DNA from: Nocardioides jensenii JCM 1364 = NBRC 14755
GTDB taxonomy: Bacteria; Actinomycetota; Actinomycetes; Propionibacteriales; Nocardioidaceae
Direction: 5' to 3'
NCBI RefSeq assembly: GCF_001552535.1
Contig: NZ_BCRJ01000076.1
Location: 1 to 64,000 of the forward strand
Length of the DNA: 64,000 nucleotides
The notes beneath the pieces are model-generated. The model was not told the DNA's origin, did no database searches, and was given only the letters and a program-made list of their open reading frames with translations. Positions 50,938 to 63,901 of the stretch are shown here, in pieces. Positions within the stretch are counted from its first letter, which is position 1. Each line of letters starts with the position of its first letter. The position numbers and the translations under genes are program-made.

Positions 50938-51494
50938 GGGAGCAGTGCCGCCACGGACTCTGAGGGGATCTTCACCGCGATGCCCTGGCCGATCGCGTGC
51001 AGACTCCAGTGGTCGCCGTCGCGCACGAGCTTGGCCAGCACCGCGCCGGTCTCGGGCACGCCGTTGGTGAGTGTGACCCGGGCCAGCTCGGTGCCGCCCT
51101 CGTCGACGAGCCGGCAGTACGCGTTGCGCACCCACTCCAACGTGTGGCCCTGATAGCTGCTGACCTGGAAGACGATGGTGTCGATCTGCGGGTGCACCTT
51201 CGTGAGGTCGACGGTGATCGTCTCGTCGTCGCCCTCGCCCCGACCGCTCTGGTTGTCGCCGAGATGGACGACGGCCCCGTCGCGTGTGGTGAGGTTGTTG
51301 TAGAAGACCATGTCGGCGTACTGCCCGTGCGCGAAGGCCACCGCCGAGGCGTCGAGGTCGACGTCCGGTGCGCCGGAGCCGATGAAGCCGGCGGACTTCT
51401 CCTTGTCCCAGCCCAGACCCATCAGCACTCGGGCGAACGGCTGCGACTCCTCATCGGTGAGGGCGAGCTGCTCGCCCGTGGTCAACTCGGTCAT
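50928..51494 (-). CDS. terD: TerD-family calcium-binding stress protein
   Basis: A 188-residue TerD-domain protein with the family's core: LGWDKEKSAGF-like opening, DVDLDASAVAF, VVHLGDNQSGRGEGDDETITVDL (Ca2+-binding acidic residues) and QVSSYQGHTLEWVRNAYCRL. TerD proteins are linked to tellurite, phage and envelope stress. It stands alone here without other ter genes and is divergent from lon across the ClgR-type site. Confidence 0.9.
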   Translation of the reverse strand: MTELTTGEQLALTDEESQPFARVLMGLGWDKEKSAGFIGSGAPDVDLDASAVAFAHGQYADMVFYNNLTTRDGAVVHLGDNQSGRGEGDDETITVDLTKVHPQIDTIVFQVSSYQGHTLEWVRNAYCRLVDEGGTELARVTLTNGVPETGAVLAKLVRDGDHWSLHAIGQGIAVKIPSESVAALLPYV

Positions 51495-51548
51495 CGTGGC
51501 CTCCTGTCGACGGTGCTCCCGAAACTACCCGGCCATGGAAAGCCCCGT

Positions 51549-51585
51549 GTGTTCCCGAGTTCGCCGTCCGCGAACGCCGGAACAC
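51549..51585. promoter_or_regulatory. ClgR-type operator within a larger palindrome
   Basis: GTTCGC-CGTCC-GCGAAC (51559-51575) fits the ClgR site GTTCGC-N5-GCG. It is flanked by a second symmetrical pair, GTGTTCC (51549-51555) and GGAACAC (51579-51585). It is 28 bp before the lon start. Confidence 0.8.
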
Positions 51586-51613
51586 GGCCGGCCCGGAATG
51601 CATTGAACCCGGC

Positions 51614-53950
51614 ATGACGAACCCCATTCAGCTTCCGGTGCTGTTCCTCTCCGACGTCGTGGTGCTCCCCGGGATGGTGGTGCGGGTCGAGCTCGACGAG
51701 CCCGCCCGAGCCGCCATCGACGCCGCGCAGATCGCCTCCCGCGAGAGCGGTGGGTCAGCGCAGGTCCTCGTCGCACCACGGCTCGAGGACCGCTACGCGT
51801 CGTACGGCGTGGTCGCCACGGTCGAGAAGGTCGGCCGGTTCTCCGGCGGTGAGCCCGCGGCGGTGCTCAAGGCCGGGGGCCGGGCCCGCATCGGCAGCGG
51901 CGTGCCCGGGCCGGGCGCGGCGCTGTGGGTGGAGGTCGAGCCGGTCGACGTCGGCGACGTGGACGACGACGTCCGTGCCCTCGCCGAGGAGTACCGCCAG
52001 CTCGTGGTCGGCCTGCTGCAGCGACGCGAGGCGTGGCAGGTCGCCGACCAGGTGACCCGCATCGAGGACCCGTCCGTGCTCGCGGACACGGCCGGCTACG
52101 CGCCGTACCTCTCCGACGACCGCAAGCGGCAGCTCCTGGAGACACCACTGGTGCGTGAGCGGCTGCGCCTGCTGGTCGACTGGATGCGCGACTTCGTGGC
52201 CGAGTCCGAGGTCAGCGAGAAGATCGAGTCCGACGTCCGCGAGTCCCTGGAGAAGTCCCAGCGTGAGTTCCTGCTGCGCCAGCAGCTGAGCGCGATCCGC
52301 AAGGAGCTCGGCGAGGGTGACGCCGACGGCGGCGACGACTACCGGGTCAGGATCGAGGCGGCCGACGTCCCCGACGCGGTGCGTGAGGCGCTGCTGCGCG
52401 AGGTCGACAAGCTCGAGCGGGCCAGTGACCAGAACCCGGAGGCGGGCTGGATCCGCACCTGGCTGGACACCGTGCTCGACCTGCCCTGGTCGGTGCGGAC
52501 CGAGGACGACACCGACGTCGCCGCGGCCAGGGCCGTCCTCGACGCGGACCACCACGGGCTCGACGAGGTCAAGGACCGGATCACCGAGTACCTCGCGGTC
52601 CGCGCGCGTCGCGCCGAGCGCGGTCTGGACGTCGTGGGAGGCCGTGGCTCCGGTGCGGTGATCCTGCTGGCCGGGCCGCCCGGCGTCGGCAAGACCTCCC
52701 TCGGCGAGTCGGTGGCGCGCACCCTGGGCCGCGAGTTCGTCCGGGTCGCGCTCGGCGGGGTCCGCGACGAGGCCGAGATCCGGGGCCACCGGCGCACCTA
52801 TGTCGGCGCCCTGCCCGGTCGCATCGTGCGCGCGATCAAGGAGGCCGGCTCGATGAACCCGGTCGTGCTGCTCGACGAGGTCGACAAGGTCGGCTCCGAC
52901 TACCGGGGTGATCCGGCGGCGGCGCTGCTCGAGGTGCTGGACCCCGCGCAGAACCACACCTTCCGCGACCACTACCTCGAGCTGGACCTGGATCTCTCCG
53001 ACGTGCTGTTCATCGCGACCGCCAACGAGGTGGGCCAGATCCCGGCCGCCCTGCTGGACCGGATGGAGCTGGTCTCGATCGACGGCTACACCGAGGAGGA
53101 CAAGGTCGCCATCGCCCGCGACTTCCTCGTCCCGCGGCAGCTCGAGCGGGCCGGGTTGAGCGTCGAGGAGGTCACCATCGACGACGAGGCGCTGCGCGAG
53201 ATCGCGGCCAACTACACCCGCGAGGCCGGCGTACGGCAGGTCGAGCGGCTGCTGGCCAAGGCGTTCCGCAAGGCGACCGCCCGGATCGCGTCGGGCGAGG
53301 TCGAACGCGTCGACATCGGTGTGGAGCAGCTGACCGGCCTGCTGGGCAGGCCCCGGTTCACGCCGGACCTGGAGGAGCGGACGTCGGTGCCAGGCGTCGC
53401 GACCGGGCTGGCCGTCACCGGCATGGGCGGCGACGTGCTCTACGTCGAGACGTCGGCCGCAGACGGGGAGACCGGACTCACGGTCACCGGACAGCTCGGC
53501 GACGTGATGAAGGAGTCGGCCCACATCGCCCTGTCCTGGGTGCGCTCGCACGCGGGTGAGCTCGGGATCCCGGCGAGCGCCTTCGAGCGGTCCCTGCACG
53601 TGCACTTCCCGGCAGGTGCGACACCCAAGGACGGGCCTTCCGCGGGAGTCACGATGGTGACCGCTCTGGTGTCGCTGCTGCGGGGCCAGGCGGTGCGCTC
53701 CGACATCGCGATGACCGGCGAGGTCACGCTCTCGGGTCGGGTGCTGCCGATCGGCGGAGTGAAGCAGAAGCTGCTCGCGGCGCAGCGGGCGGGAGTCGCC
53801 GAGGTGTTCATCCCGGAGCGCAACCGGGCCGATCTCGACGACGTGCCCGCGGAGATTCTGGCGGCGCTGACCGTGACACCGGTCGGTCGGGTCACCGAGA
53901 TCCTCGAGCGGGCGCTGGTGGCCGAGGCCCCGGCGGTCGAGGCCGCCTGA
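51614..53950 (+). CDS. lon: ATP-dependent protease Lon
   Basis: The 778-residue Lon protease degrades misfolded and regulatory proteins. It has an N-terminal substrate domain ([15 protein letters not shown]), AAA+ module with Walker A GPPGVGKT (about residues 353-360) and Walker [10 protein letters not shown], and a Ser-Lys protease domain (PKDGPSAG catalytic Ser; GGVKQKL catalytic Lys). Length is normal. ATG 51614. A ClgR-type operator sits just upstream, which matches the known ClgR regulation of lon in Streptomyces. Confidence 0.98.
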   Translation: MTNPIQLPVLFLSDVVVLPGMVVRVELDEPARAAIDAAQIASRESGGSAQVLVAPRLEDRYASYGVVATVEKVGRFSGGEPAAVLKAGGRARIGSGVPGPGAALWVEVEPVDVGDVDDDVRALAEEYRQLVVGLLQRREAWQVADQVTRIEDPSVLADTAGYAPYLSDDRKRQLLETPLVRERLRLLVDWMRDFVAESEVSEKIESDVRESLEKSQREFLLRQQLSAIRKELGEGDADGGDDYRVRIEAADVPDAVREALLREVDKLERASDQNPEAGWIRTWLDTVLDLPWSVRTEDDTDVAAARAVLDADHHGLDEVKDRITEYLAVRARRAERGLDVVGGRGSGAVILLAGPPGVGKTSLGESVARTLGREFVRVALGGVRDEAEIRGHRRTYVGALPGRIVRAIKEAGSMNPVVLLDEVDKVGSDYRGDPAAALLEVLDPAQNHTFRDHYLELDLDLSDVLFIATANEVGQIPAALLDRMELVSIDGYTEEDKVAIARDFLVPRQLERAGLSVEEVTIDDEALREIAANYTREAGVRQVERLLAKAFRKATARIASGEVERVDIGVEQLTGLLGRPRFTPDLEERTSVPGVATGLAVTGMGGDVLYVETSAADGETGLTVTGQLGDVMKESAHIALSWVRSHAGELGIPASAFERSLHVHFPAGATPKDGPSAGVTMVTALVSLLRGQAVRSDIAMTGEVTLSGRVLPIGGVKQKLLAAQRAGVAEVFIPERNRADLDDVPAEILAALTVTPVGRVTEILERALVAEAPAVEAA

Positions 53951-54022
53951 GCAGTGGGCGCGCCCGCATCACCACGCGGGCGCGTCCACTTCTCCGGCCG
54001 GGCGCATGGAAAACTGCTCGCC

Positions 54023-55180
54023 ATGGTGACGCCGCGACTTGCCCTGCGACCACGTGATCCCCACGAGGAGCACCGGGCAGCCACGCCACTCGAGCTCTTC
54101 ACCGACCTCTGCTACGTCGTCGCGATCGCCCAGGCCGCGCTGCAGCTGCACCACGCGATCAGCGAGGACCACGTCGGGCACGGGGTGCTGTTCTTCGGCA
54201 TCGCGTTCTTCGCGATCTGGTGGGCGTGGCTGAACTTCGCCTGGTTCAACTCCGCCTTCGACAGTGACGACCCGCTCAACCGGGTGCTGACCCTGCTGCA
54301 GATCTCGGGGTCGCTGGTGGTTGCCGCGGGGGTGCCCCGGCTCTTCGAGGAGGACTTCACCCTCATCGTCGTCGGCTACGTCATCATGCGGGTCGGCCTC
54401 GTCGCCATGTGGCTGCGGGCTTCCCGGGGGCATCCGGGAGGGCGGGCGACCTGTCACCGCTACGTCCTGGGGCTTGTGGCGGTGCAACTCGGCTGGGTGG
54501 TGTTCCTCTGGGCTCCCCACGACCTTCTCGTGCCGGCCTTCCTGGTGCTCGCCCTCGCCGACCTCGCCGTGCCGTTCTGGGCCGAGCAGTCCGGGCCGAC
54601 GCCTTGGCACCCGCACCACATCGCCGAGCGCTACTCCCTGATGTTCATCATCGTGCTCGGCGAAACCGTCCTGTCCACGACGGTGGCGATCCAGGTCGCC
54701 ATCGACGGCGAGACGATCGGCTGGCGGGCCGGCCTCGTGGTGGTCGGGGGACTGCTGGTCGTGTTCAGCGCCTGGTGGCTCTACTTCTCGCGCGACACCG
54801 GCGACGTCCTGTCGGGCGACAATGACGTGAACCCCTTTGTCTGGGGCTTCGGCCACTACTTCATCTTCGCCTCCGGTGCCGCCCTCGGAGCCGGTCTCGC
54901 GGCGAGGATCGACTACTACTCCCACCACTCCGAGATCAGCGACGTGGTCAGCTCGGCTTTCGTGACCGGGCCGGCGGCGGTGTTCCTGATGGCCCTCTGG
55001 GCGGTGCACCTGCGGCTGCACGACTCCTCGGTGCGCACGTGGGGGCCCCTGGTCCTGGTGCTCGCCGGCCTGGTCGCGGTCACGTCCGTTCCCTGGTCCG
55101 AGCTGTGGGCGGGCGTGCTCTGCTGCGCCCTGCTGGTCCTCGAGCTCCGCCCACAGAAGGCTGTCCCCGTGGCCGCGTAG
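54023..55180 (+). CDS. LtrA-family (low temperature requirement A) membrane protein
   Basis: A 385-residue membrane protein with about ten to twelve segments and the LtrA-family opening (EEHRAATPLELFTDLCYVVAIAQA) plus HHIAERYSLMFIIVLGETVLSTT. The role of LtrA is not established. ATG 54023. It lies between lon and mfd in the same direction, with a 62-bp gap to mfd. Confidence 0.85.
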   Translation: MVTPRLALRPRDPHEEHRAATPLELFTDLCYVVAIAQAALQLHHAISEDHVGHGVLFFGIAFFAIWWAWLNFAWFNSAFDSDDPLNRVLTLLQISGSLVVAAGVPRLFEEDFTLIVVGYVIMRVGLVAMWLRASRGHPGGRATCHRYVLGLVAVQLGWVVFLWAPHDLLVPAFLVLALADLAVPFWAEQSGPTPWHPHHIAERYSLMFIIVLGETVLSTTVAIQVAIDGETIGWRAGLVVVGGLLVVFSAWWLYFSRDTGDVLSGDNDVNPFVWGFGHYFIFASGAALGAGLAARIDYYSHHSEISDVVSSAFVTGPAAVFLMALWAVHLRLHDSSVRTWGPLVLVLAGLVAVTSVPWSELWAGVLCCALLVLELRPQKAVPVAA

Positions 55181-55242
55181 GATGGGCGAGTTCACCCCCT
55201 GTCATTCCTGGCCGGGGGCTGTCGTCGTGTGGAGGAACCGCC

Positions 55243-58821
<3,579 letters not shown>

Positions 58822-58887
58822 GGCGTGTCACGTCGCCTGCTTGAATGTGGGGGACGCACATCAGCAACCCCTCGAAGGAGTCCGACC

Positions 58888-59580
58888 GTGAGGATCCGCC
58901 TCGCCGTAGCCCTGGGCGCAGTCTCGATGCTGGCGCTGTCCGGATGCGGGTCCGACCTCAGCCCCGACCTGCACCCCGGTGCCGCGGCCGTCGTGGGTGA
59001 CCAGACGATCTCGATCGAGGACGTCGACGCCAGGGTCGGTGACTACTGCGAGCTCGTGCTGCCGCAGTTGCAGCAGGCGAACACGGCCGAGCCCTTGTCC
59101 TCGCTGCGCGCGGACTACCTCTCGGTCCTGGTCGAGGAGACCCTGGCCCGGCAGTACGCCGATGCCCACGATCTCGACGAAGAGGCGCAGTTCCGACCCC
59201 AGCAGGCCAAGATCCGGGACGAGGTCGAGCAGAACATCGCGGCCCACCTGCGCGGCACCGCCCGCGACTACCTCACCCGCAGCACCTACGCCGCGACGGT
59301 GGAGACCATGGTGGCCCTCGACGTCGCGCAGAAGGCGGGCAAGCAGCTGGCCTCCCAGGACGATGCCACCACGCTGGGCAAGCAGACCATCGCGCAGTGG
59401 GCGCACGACAACGACCTCGACGTGGTGCTCGACCCGCGCTTCGACCCGGCCGGCACCGACGAGCAGTCGCTCTCGTTCGCGGTCAGCGATCTCGCCAAGG
59501 GCACACAGGGCAAGAAGCCGGACGACGCGAAGGTCAAGGCCTACGTCGCCTCGTTGCCCGACTCCCAGAAGTGCGGCTGA
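58888..59580 (+). CDS. SurA N-terminal domain lipoprotein
   Basis: A 230-residue lipoprotein (lipobox LALSGC, Cys at about 20). The mature part is the helical SurA-N-like domain (AAAVVGDQTISIEDVDARVGDYCELV, then YLSVLVEETLARQYADAH) without a rotamase domain. A role in extracytoplasmic protein folding is possible but unproven. GTG 58888 follows GAAGGAG. It sits between mfd and mazG. Confidence 0.8.
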   Translation: MRIRLAVALGAVSMLALSGCGSDLSPDLHPGAAAVVGDQTISIEDVDARVGDYCELVLPQLQQANTAEPLSSLRADYLSVLVEETLARQYADAHDLDEEAQFRPQQAKIRDEVEQNIAAHLRGTARDYLTRSTYAATVETMVALDVAQKAGKQLASQDDATTLGKQTIAQWAHDNDLDVVLDPRFDPAGTDEQSLSFAVSDLAKGTQGKKPDDAKVKAYVASLPDSQKCG

Positions 59581-59591
59581 GCGGCAACTCC

Positions 59592-60200
59592 GTGAGGCCC
59601 GGGGAGCGTCTGGTCGAGCTGACCGCGGTGATGACCCGGATGCGTCGTGAGTGTGCTTGGAAGGCCGGGCAGACCCATCGTTCGCTCTCCCGCTTCCTGC
59701 TCGAGGAGGCGCACGAGACCCTGGAGGCGATCGACCTCGGCGATCCGGAGCACCTGCGTGAGGAGCTGGGCGATCTGCTGCTGCAGGTCTGGTTCCATGC
59801 CGAGATCGCCGCCGAGTCGGGAGCCTTCACGATCGACGACGTCGCTGCGGACCTGATCGCGAAGATGGTGCGTCGCAACCCGCACGTCTTCGGCTCCGAC
59901 ACGTCGTCCAGGCCCGACGACCCGGTCGAGATCAACGAGATCTGGCAGGCGATCAAGGCGGAGGAGAAGCAACGCACCTCGGTCTTCGACGGGCTGCCGC
60001 CGACGCTTCCCGCGTTGCTGCTGGCCGACAAGGTGCTCGACCGGCTCGAGCGCGAGGGTCGTGCCGTGACGCCCGCGAGTGACGACCTCGGAGATCGGCT
60101 GCTCGCCCTGGTCGACGAGGCTCGCCGTGACGGCGTCGACCCCGAGCAGGCCCTGCGTGAGGCCGTACGCCGCGTCGCCGGTCCCGCCTCGACGTCATGA
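59592..60200 (+). CDS. mazG: MazG nucleoside triphosphate pyrophosphohydrolase
   Basis: A 202-residue MazG that hydrolyses NTPs and aberrant dNTPs to monophosphates. The metal site is visible as EEAHETLEAIDLGD and EELGDLLLQVWFH. The N-terminal CPWD-x-QTH motif reads CAWKAGQTH, a common actinobacterial variant. GTG 59592, 11 bp after the lipoprotein stop. The stop overlaps the next start (ATGA). Confidence 0.92.
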   Translation: MRPGERLVELTAVMTRMRRECAWKAGQTHRSLSRFLLEEAHETLEAIDLGDPEHLREELGDLLLQVWFHAEIAAESGAFTIDDVAADLIAKMVRRNPHVFGSDTSSRPDDPVEINEIWQAIKAEEKQRTSVFDGLPPTLPALLLADKVLDRLEREGRAVTPASDDLGDRLLALVDEARRDGVDPEQALREAVRRVAGPASTS

Positions 60201-60661
60201 GGTACCGCACCGAGAAGGCAGCCGGCATCCTGGCCGTGGTCCGCGAGGACGGGGTCACGCTGGCCCGGCTCAACAAGGTGCTCGGGGCCGAACGCGCGAC
60301 CGGCCTCGTCGAGGGAGTTCCGTGGACCTTCGACAAGCACCCCGACGGCATCCGGACGGCCACCAGCAGTCTGCGTCCGGGAGTGCACTTTGCCCGCTCT
60401 GCCGGTCCCTTCCGTGCTCACTGGGAGCTGGTCTGCGGCCCGACCCGCTACGAGATCAAGCGGCAGAGCCCGGTCGCGAGGCGGTACGACGTCGTGCGTG
60501 ATGGTGTCGTGATCGGGGTGAGTGGAGGATCGATGTGGTGGGGGATACGCCCCGACCTCGACGTGGCCGACGACGTGCCCGCCGCCGACGCGGTCTTCCT
60601 GCTGTGGGTCGCCCTCATCATGCGCACTCGCAGTCGTCGGGAACCGATGCCTCGGACGTGA
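60197..60661 (+). CDS. tubby/LURP-one-like small protein 1
   Basis: A 154-residue protein of unknown function. It starts MRYRTEKAAGILAV and is beta-rich (YEIKRQSPVARRYDVVRDGVVIGV), then ends in a hydrophobic segment (AVFLLWVALIMR) and basic tail. The pattern of short strands suggests a tubby-C/LURP-one-related barrel with a C-terminal membrane helix, but this is only a fold guess. It is translationally coupled to mazG and paralogous to the next gene. Confidence 0.55.
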   Translation: MRYRTEKAAGILAVVREDGVTLARLNKVLGAERATGLVEGVPWTFDKHPDGIRTATSSLRPGVHFARSAGPFRAHWELVCGPTRYEIKRQSPVARRYDVVRDGVVIGVSGGSMWWGIRPDLDVADDVPAADAVFLLWVALIMRTRSRREPMPRT

Positions 60662-60708
60662 GGCGGGCCGCCGTTTCAGGCTTCCTCGACGTGGACATGG
60701 TCATCACC

Positions 60709-61173
60709 ATGCGATATCAGCTCGAGAAGCGCACGGGCCTGCTGTCCGTGTCGCGCGCGGACGGTACGACGGTGGCCGAGCTCGACAAGGCGTTCTGGTC
60801 CGAGCGGGCGGGGGTCGTCATCGAGGGTCGCCCGTGGTCGTTCGGCAAGGACGCCGGTGCCCGCATCGCTGTCTGCCAGGCGGATCCGGCCCTGCGCTTC
60901 AGTGCCTGGCGGCCGAGTTTCTGGCGCCAGGGCTGGCAGGTCACCGCCGGCGGGTCGACGTACGAGATCAAGCCGGCCGGACTGTTCATCAGCGCCTACG
61001 ACGTGTTCCGGGGCGGAGTGCGTGTCGGCAGCAGTGGCAAGGGCAGCTTCTGGACCAACAAGCCGTGGGTCGAGGTGCCCGACGACGTGACCGTCCCCGA
61101 GGCCGTGTTCCTGCTGTGGATCGCGTACCTGATGCGGGCCCGTGCGGCCGCGTCCGCGCAGGCCGCCACCTGA
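60709..61173 (+). CDS. tubby/LURP-one-like small protein 2
   Basis: A 154-residue paralogue of the previous protein: MRYQLEKRTGLLSV, PWSFGKDAGARIAV, STYEIKPAGLFISAYDVFRGGVRVG, and the hydrophobic AVFLLWIAYLMRARA near the C-terminus. The matching N- and C-termini and equal length indicate tandem duplication. The start ATG 60709 aligns with the paralogue; ATG 60697 is in frame upstream. Confidence 0.55.
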   Translation: MRYQLEKRTGLLSVSRADGTTVAELDKAFWSERAGVVIEGRPWSFGKDAGARIAVCQADPALRFSAWRPSFWRQGWQVTAGGSTYEIKPAGLFISAYDVFRGGVRVGSSGKGSFWTNKPWVEVPDDVTVPEAVFLLWIAYLMRARAAASAQAAT

Positions 61174-61195
61174 CCCTCCCCACTGTCGAGGGTGC

Positions 61196-61858
61196 TCAGC
61201 GGCGGAGGACCTTGCGGGCCAGGGCATTGCCGCAGAACTGCGTGACCTGCACGATCACGATGATCATGAGCACGGCGGCCCAGGTGACCACGGTGTCGAA
61301 CTGGCGGTAGCCGTAGACGATGGCGAAGTTTCCGAGGCCACCGCCGCCGACCACGCCGGCCACGGCGGACATGTCCACGAGGGCGACCACCGCGAACGTG
61401 TAGCCGAGGATCAGCGGGCCCAGGGCCTCGGGCAGCAGCACGGTGAAGATGATCCTGGTGCGACTGGCACCCATCGCCCGGGCCGCCTGGAGAACACCCG
61501 GGTCGACGGTGAGCAGGTTCTGCTCGACGATGCGAGCGATGCCGAAGGTGGCGGCGATGGCCATCACGAAAATGGCCGGCTTGTTCCCGATGCCGGTCCC
61601 GGTGACCGCCCGCGCCAGCGGTTGGGCCGCGGCGATGAGGATGATGAACGGGATCGGGCGGAACGTGTTGACCACGACGTTGGAGAGCACGGAGACGACG
61701 CGGTTCGACTTGATGCCACCGGTGCGGGTCACGTAGAGGAGCAGGCCGAGCAGCAGACCGCACACGCCGCCGAGCAGCAGCGCGCCGAGCACCATGTAGA
61801 GCGTCTCGAACGTCGCCTGCCAGTAGAAGTCCTGAAGCTCTGAGAGCCGATCCATCAC
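61196..61858 (-). CDS. metI: methionine-type ABC transporter permease
   Basis: A 220-residue permease with five to six membrane segments. It has the MetI opening (FYWQATFETLYMVLGALLLGG), NTFRPIPFIILIAA, and the ATPase-contact loop ARAMGASRTRIIFTVLLPEALGPLI. Its start overlaps the metN stop by 4 bp, so the ATPase, permease and binding protein are one operon. Confidence 0.95.
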   Translation of the reverse strand: MMDRLSELQDFYWQATFETLYMVLGALLLGGVCGLLLGLLLYVTRTGGIKSNRVVSVLSNVVVNTFRPIPFIILIAAAQPLARAVTGTGIGNKPAIFVMAIAATFGIARIVEQNLLTVDPGVLQAARAMGASRTRIIFTVLLPEALGPLILGYTFAVVALVDMSAVAGVVGGGGLGNFAIVYGYRQFDTVVTWAAVLMIIVIVQVTQFCGNALARKVLRR

Positions 61859-62883
61859 GGCACCTCCGTCGTCTCGACCATGCCGGACACGGCGGTGATC
61901 GCCTCGTCGACGCGGGCCGGGTCACCGGTCAGGGCCAGGGTCAGGTGGCCGAACGTGCGGCCGTTGACGTCTTCGACGCCGCCGTGGATGAGCTCGAAGC
62001 GGACACCGCGGTCGATCAGCTGGGCGAACACGTCGGACGGCGTCACCGACTCGTCGCGCAGGGAGAGGGTGACGAAGCGGCCCTCGTGGCGTTCCCGGAG
62101 TCGTTCGCGGGTGCGCTCGGGCGGACCCTGCTCCACCAGCGTGCTGACGAACCGTCTGGTCGCCTCGTGCTGGGGGTTCGCGAACAGGTCGAAGACGGGG
62201 CCGGTCTCGACGATCCGCCCCTTCTCCATCACCGCGACGCGGTGCGCGAGGGTGCGCACCACCTCCATCTCGTGGGTGATCAGCACGATGGTGATGCCGA
62301 ACTCCTCGTTGACCCGGCGCAGCAGCGCGAGCACCTCGTCGGTGGTCTGCGGGTCCAGAGCGCTGGTCGGCTCGTCGGCGAGCAGGATCTTCGGGTTGGT
62401 GGCCAACGCGCGGGCGATGCCGACTCGTTGCTTCTGGCCACCGGAGAGCTCATTGGGCCAGGCGTGCGCCTTGTCGGCCAGGCCGACGAAGTGGAGCAGG
62501 TCGGAGATGCGCCGCTGGTGCTCGGACTTGGGCACCCCGGCCACCTGCAGTGGGTAGGCGATGTTGCCCCACACGGTGCGGCTGGAGAGCAGGTTGAACT
62601 GCTGGAAGATCATCCCGATCTCGGCACGCACCGGCAGCAGCTGTCGCTCCGTGAGCGCGCTCACGACCGACCCGTCGACCGTGACCGTGCCGGATGTCGG
62701 CCGGTCGAGCGCGTTGATCAGTCGCAGCAGGGTCGACTTGCCGGCACCGGAGTAGCCCACGATGCCCACGATCTCGCCGCTCTCGATCTCGAGGTCGACC
62801 CCGTCGAGGGCGTGGATGGCAGGTGCCTTCCGGCCGCGCCCCGGGAACTCCCGGGACACGGCGCGGATCTCGATGAGAGCCAT
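61855..62883 (-). CDS. metN: methionine-type ABC transporter ATPase
   Basis: A 342-residue ATPase. Walker A is GYSGAGKST, Q-loop IFQQFNLL, signature LSGGQKQRVGIARAL, Walker B ILLADEPTSALD and H-loop LITHEM. The C-terminal NIL/ACT-like domain (about 255-342) is the methionine-sensing domain typical of MetN and allows transinhibition by methionine. It is 3 bp from the metQ stop. Confidence 0.96.
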   Translation of the reverse strand: MALIEIRAVSREFPGRGRKAPAIHALDGVDLEIESGEIVGIVGYSGAGKSTLLRLINALDRPTSGTVTVDGSVVSALTERQLLPVRAEIGMIFQQFNLLSSRTVWGNIAYPLQVAGVPKSEHQRRISDLLHFVGLADKAHAWPNELSGGQKQRVGIARALATNPKILLADEPTSALDPQTTDEVLALLRRVNEEFGITIVLITHEMEVVRTLAHRVAVMEKGRIVETGPVFDLFANPQHEATRRFVSTLVEQGPPERTRERLRERHEGRFVTLSLRDESVTPSDVFAQLIDRGVRFELIHGGVEDVNGRTFGHLTLALTGDPARVDEAITAVSGMVETTEVP

Positions 62884-62886
62884 CGG

Positions 62887-63825
62887 TCAGTTCTTCTGGT
62901 CCCGGGTGTCGGCTTCGACCTTCTCCAGGGCGGACTCCAGGTCCTTCACCGGCGTCTTGAGGGTGATCGCCGTGCCACCCGAGGACGCGACGAGGTCCTT
63001 CTGGACGTCCTTGTCGTTCTGGAAGATCTCGACGAGCTTGCGGTAGGTCGCGTCGTCCTCGTCGCCGGCGCGCGCCACGAAGATGTTGACGTAGGGGAGG
63101 GCGTTCGGGTCGGACGGGTCGTCCTGGGCGATCGCGTCGTCGGGGTCGAGTCCGGCGTCCGTCACGAAGTCGTTGTTGACGATCGCGGCCGCGAGGTCGT
63201 CGAGCGAGGTGACGGTCAGTTCGGCGCTGAGGGCCTTCACCGTCACCTTGGAGGCGGACTCGTCGACGTCGGCGAGGTCGGAGAAGATCGAGCCGCCGGA
63301 CTTCAGCGTGATCAGGCCGGCCGACTGCAGCACGAGCAGCCCGCGGGCCTGGTTGCTCGGGTCGTTGGGTACGGCGACCGTGTCGCCTTCCTGGATCGCG
63401 TCGACGTCGTCGTACCTCTTGGAGTAGAGCGCCAACGGGTAGATCGCGGTCGAGCCGATCGGCGCCAGGTCCTGCTTGTTGGAGACGTTGTAGTCGGCCA
63501 GGTAGACGATGTGCTGGAAGACGTTGAGGTCGATGTCCTCGTTGGTCAGGGCCGGGTTGGGCTGGGTGTACTCGGTGAAGTTGACCAGCTTGACGTCGAT
63601 GCCCTCCTTCTTGGCCGCGGCGACGTAGGTCTGCCAGTAGGGCTCGCTCGAGTCGACCACGCCGATGGTGACCGACGTGTCGTCGCCGCCGACGAGGCTG
63701 TCGTCACCGCGCAGGAACGCGAACCAGACGCCCACGATCACGGCGAGCGCAACGACGACGCCCAGCACGATCAGCAACGGGTTCTTCTTGGGGGCCTCGA
63801 TCAGAGGTGCGGGGGAGTCAGACAT
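62887..63825 (-). CDS. metQ: methionine-type substrate-binding protein, TM-anchored
   Basis: A 312-residue NlpA/MetQ-family binding protein (SVTIGVVDSSEPYWQ..., FVARAGDEDDATYRKLVEIF...). Instead of the usual lipobox it has an N-terminal membrane segment with a cytoplasmic KKN before it (about residues 15-37), so it is held by a helix. ATG 63825. The ligand is methionine by family; related amino acids are possible. It heads the metQNI operon. Confidence 0.9.
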   Translation of the reverse strand: MSDSPAPLIEAPKKNPLLIVLGVVVALAVIVGVWFAFLRGDDSLVGGDDTSVTIGVVDSSEPYWQTYVAAAKKEGIDVKLVNFTEYTQPNPALTNEDIDLNVFQHIVYLADYNVSNKQDLAPIGSTAIYPLALYSKRYDDVDAIQEGDTVAVPNDPSNQARGLLVLQSAGLITLKSGGSIFSDLADVDESASKVTVKALSAELTVTSLDDLAAAIVNNDFVTDAGLDPDDAIAQDDPSDPNALPYVNIFVARAGDEDDATYRKLVEIFQNDKDVQKDLVASSGGTAITLKTPVKDLESALEKVEADTRDQKN

Positions 63826-63869
63826 CGTCGTCCTTTCGAGCCGTCCGGGGGTGGTGGACGGCGAGCGTG

Positions 63870-63901
63870 CTGAGTGGTGACGTGACACTAAGTCCACTCA
63901 G
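63870..63901. promoter_or_regulatory. inverted repeat in the metQNI promoter region
   Basis: CTGAGTGG (63870-63877) and CCACTCAG (63894-63901) form perfect 8-bp arms 16 bp apart, overlapping possible promoter elements on the minus strand. It is 45 bp before metQ and may be an operator. I saw no SAM riboswitch. Confidence 0.5.

Noticed and set aside
63870..63901. SAM riboswitch upstream of metQNI
   Set aside because: Only a short inverted repeat is present and the leader is too short for a SAM-riboswitch core.
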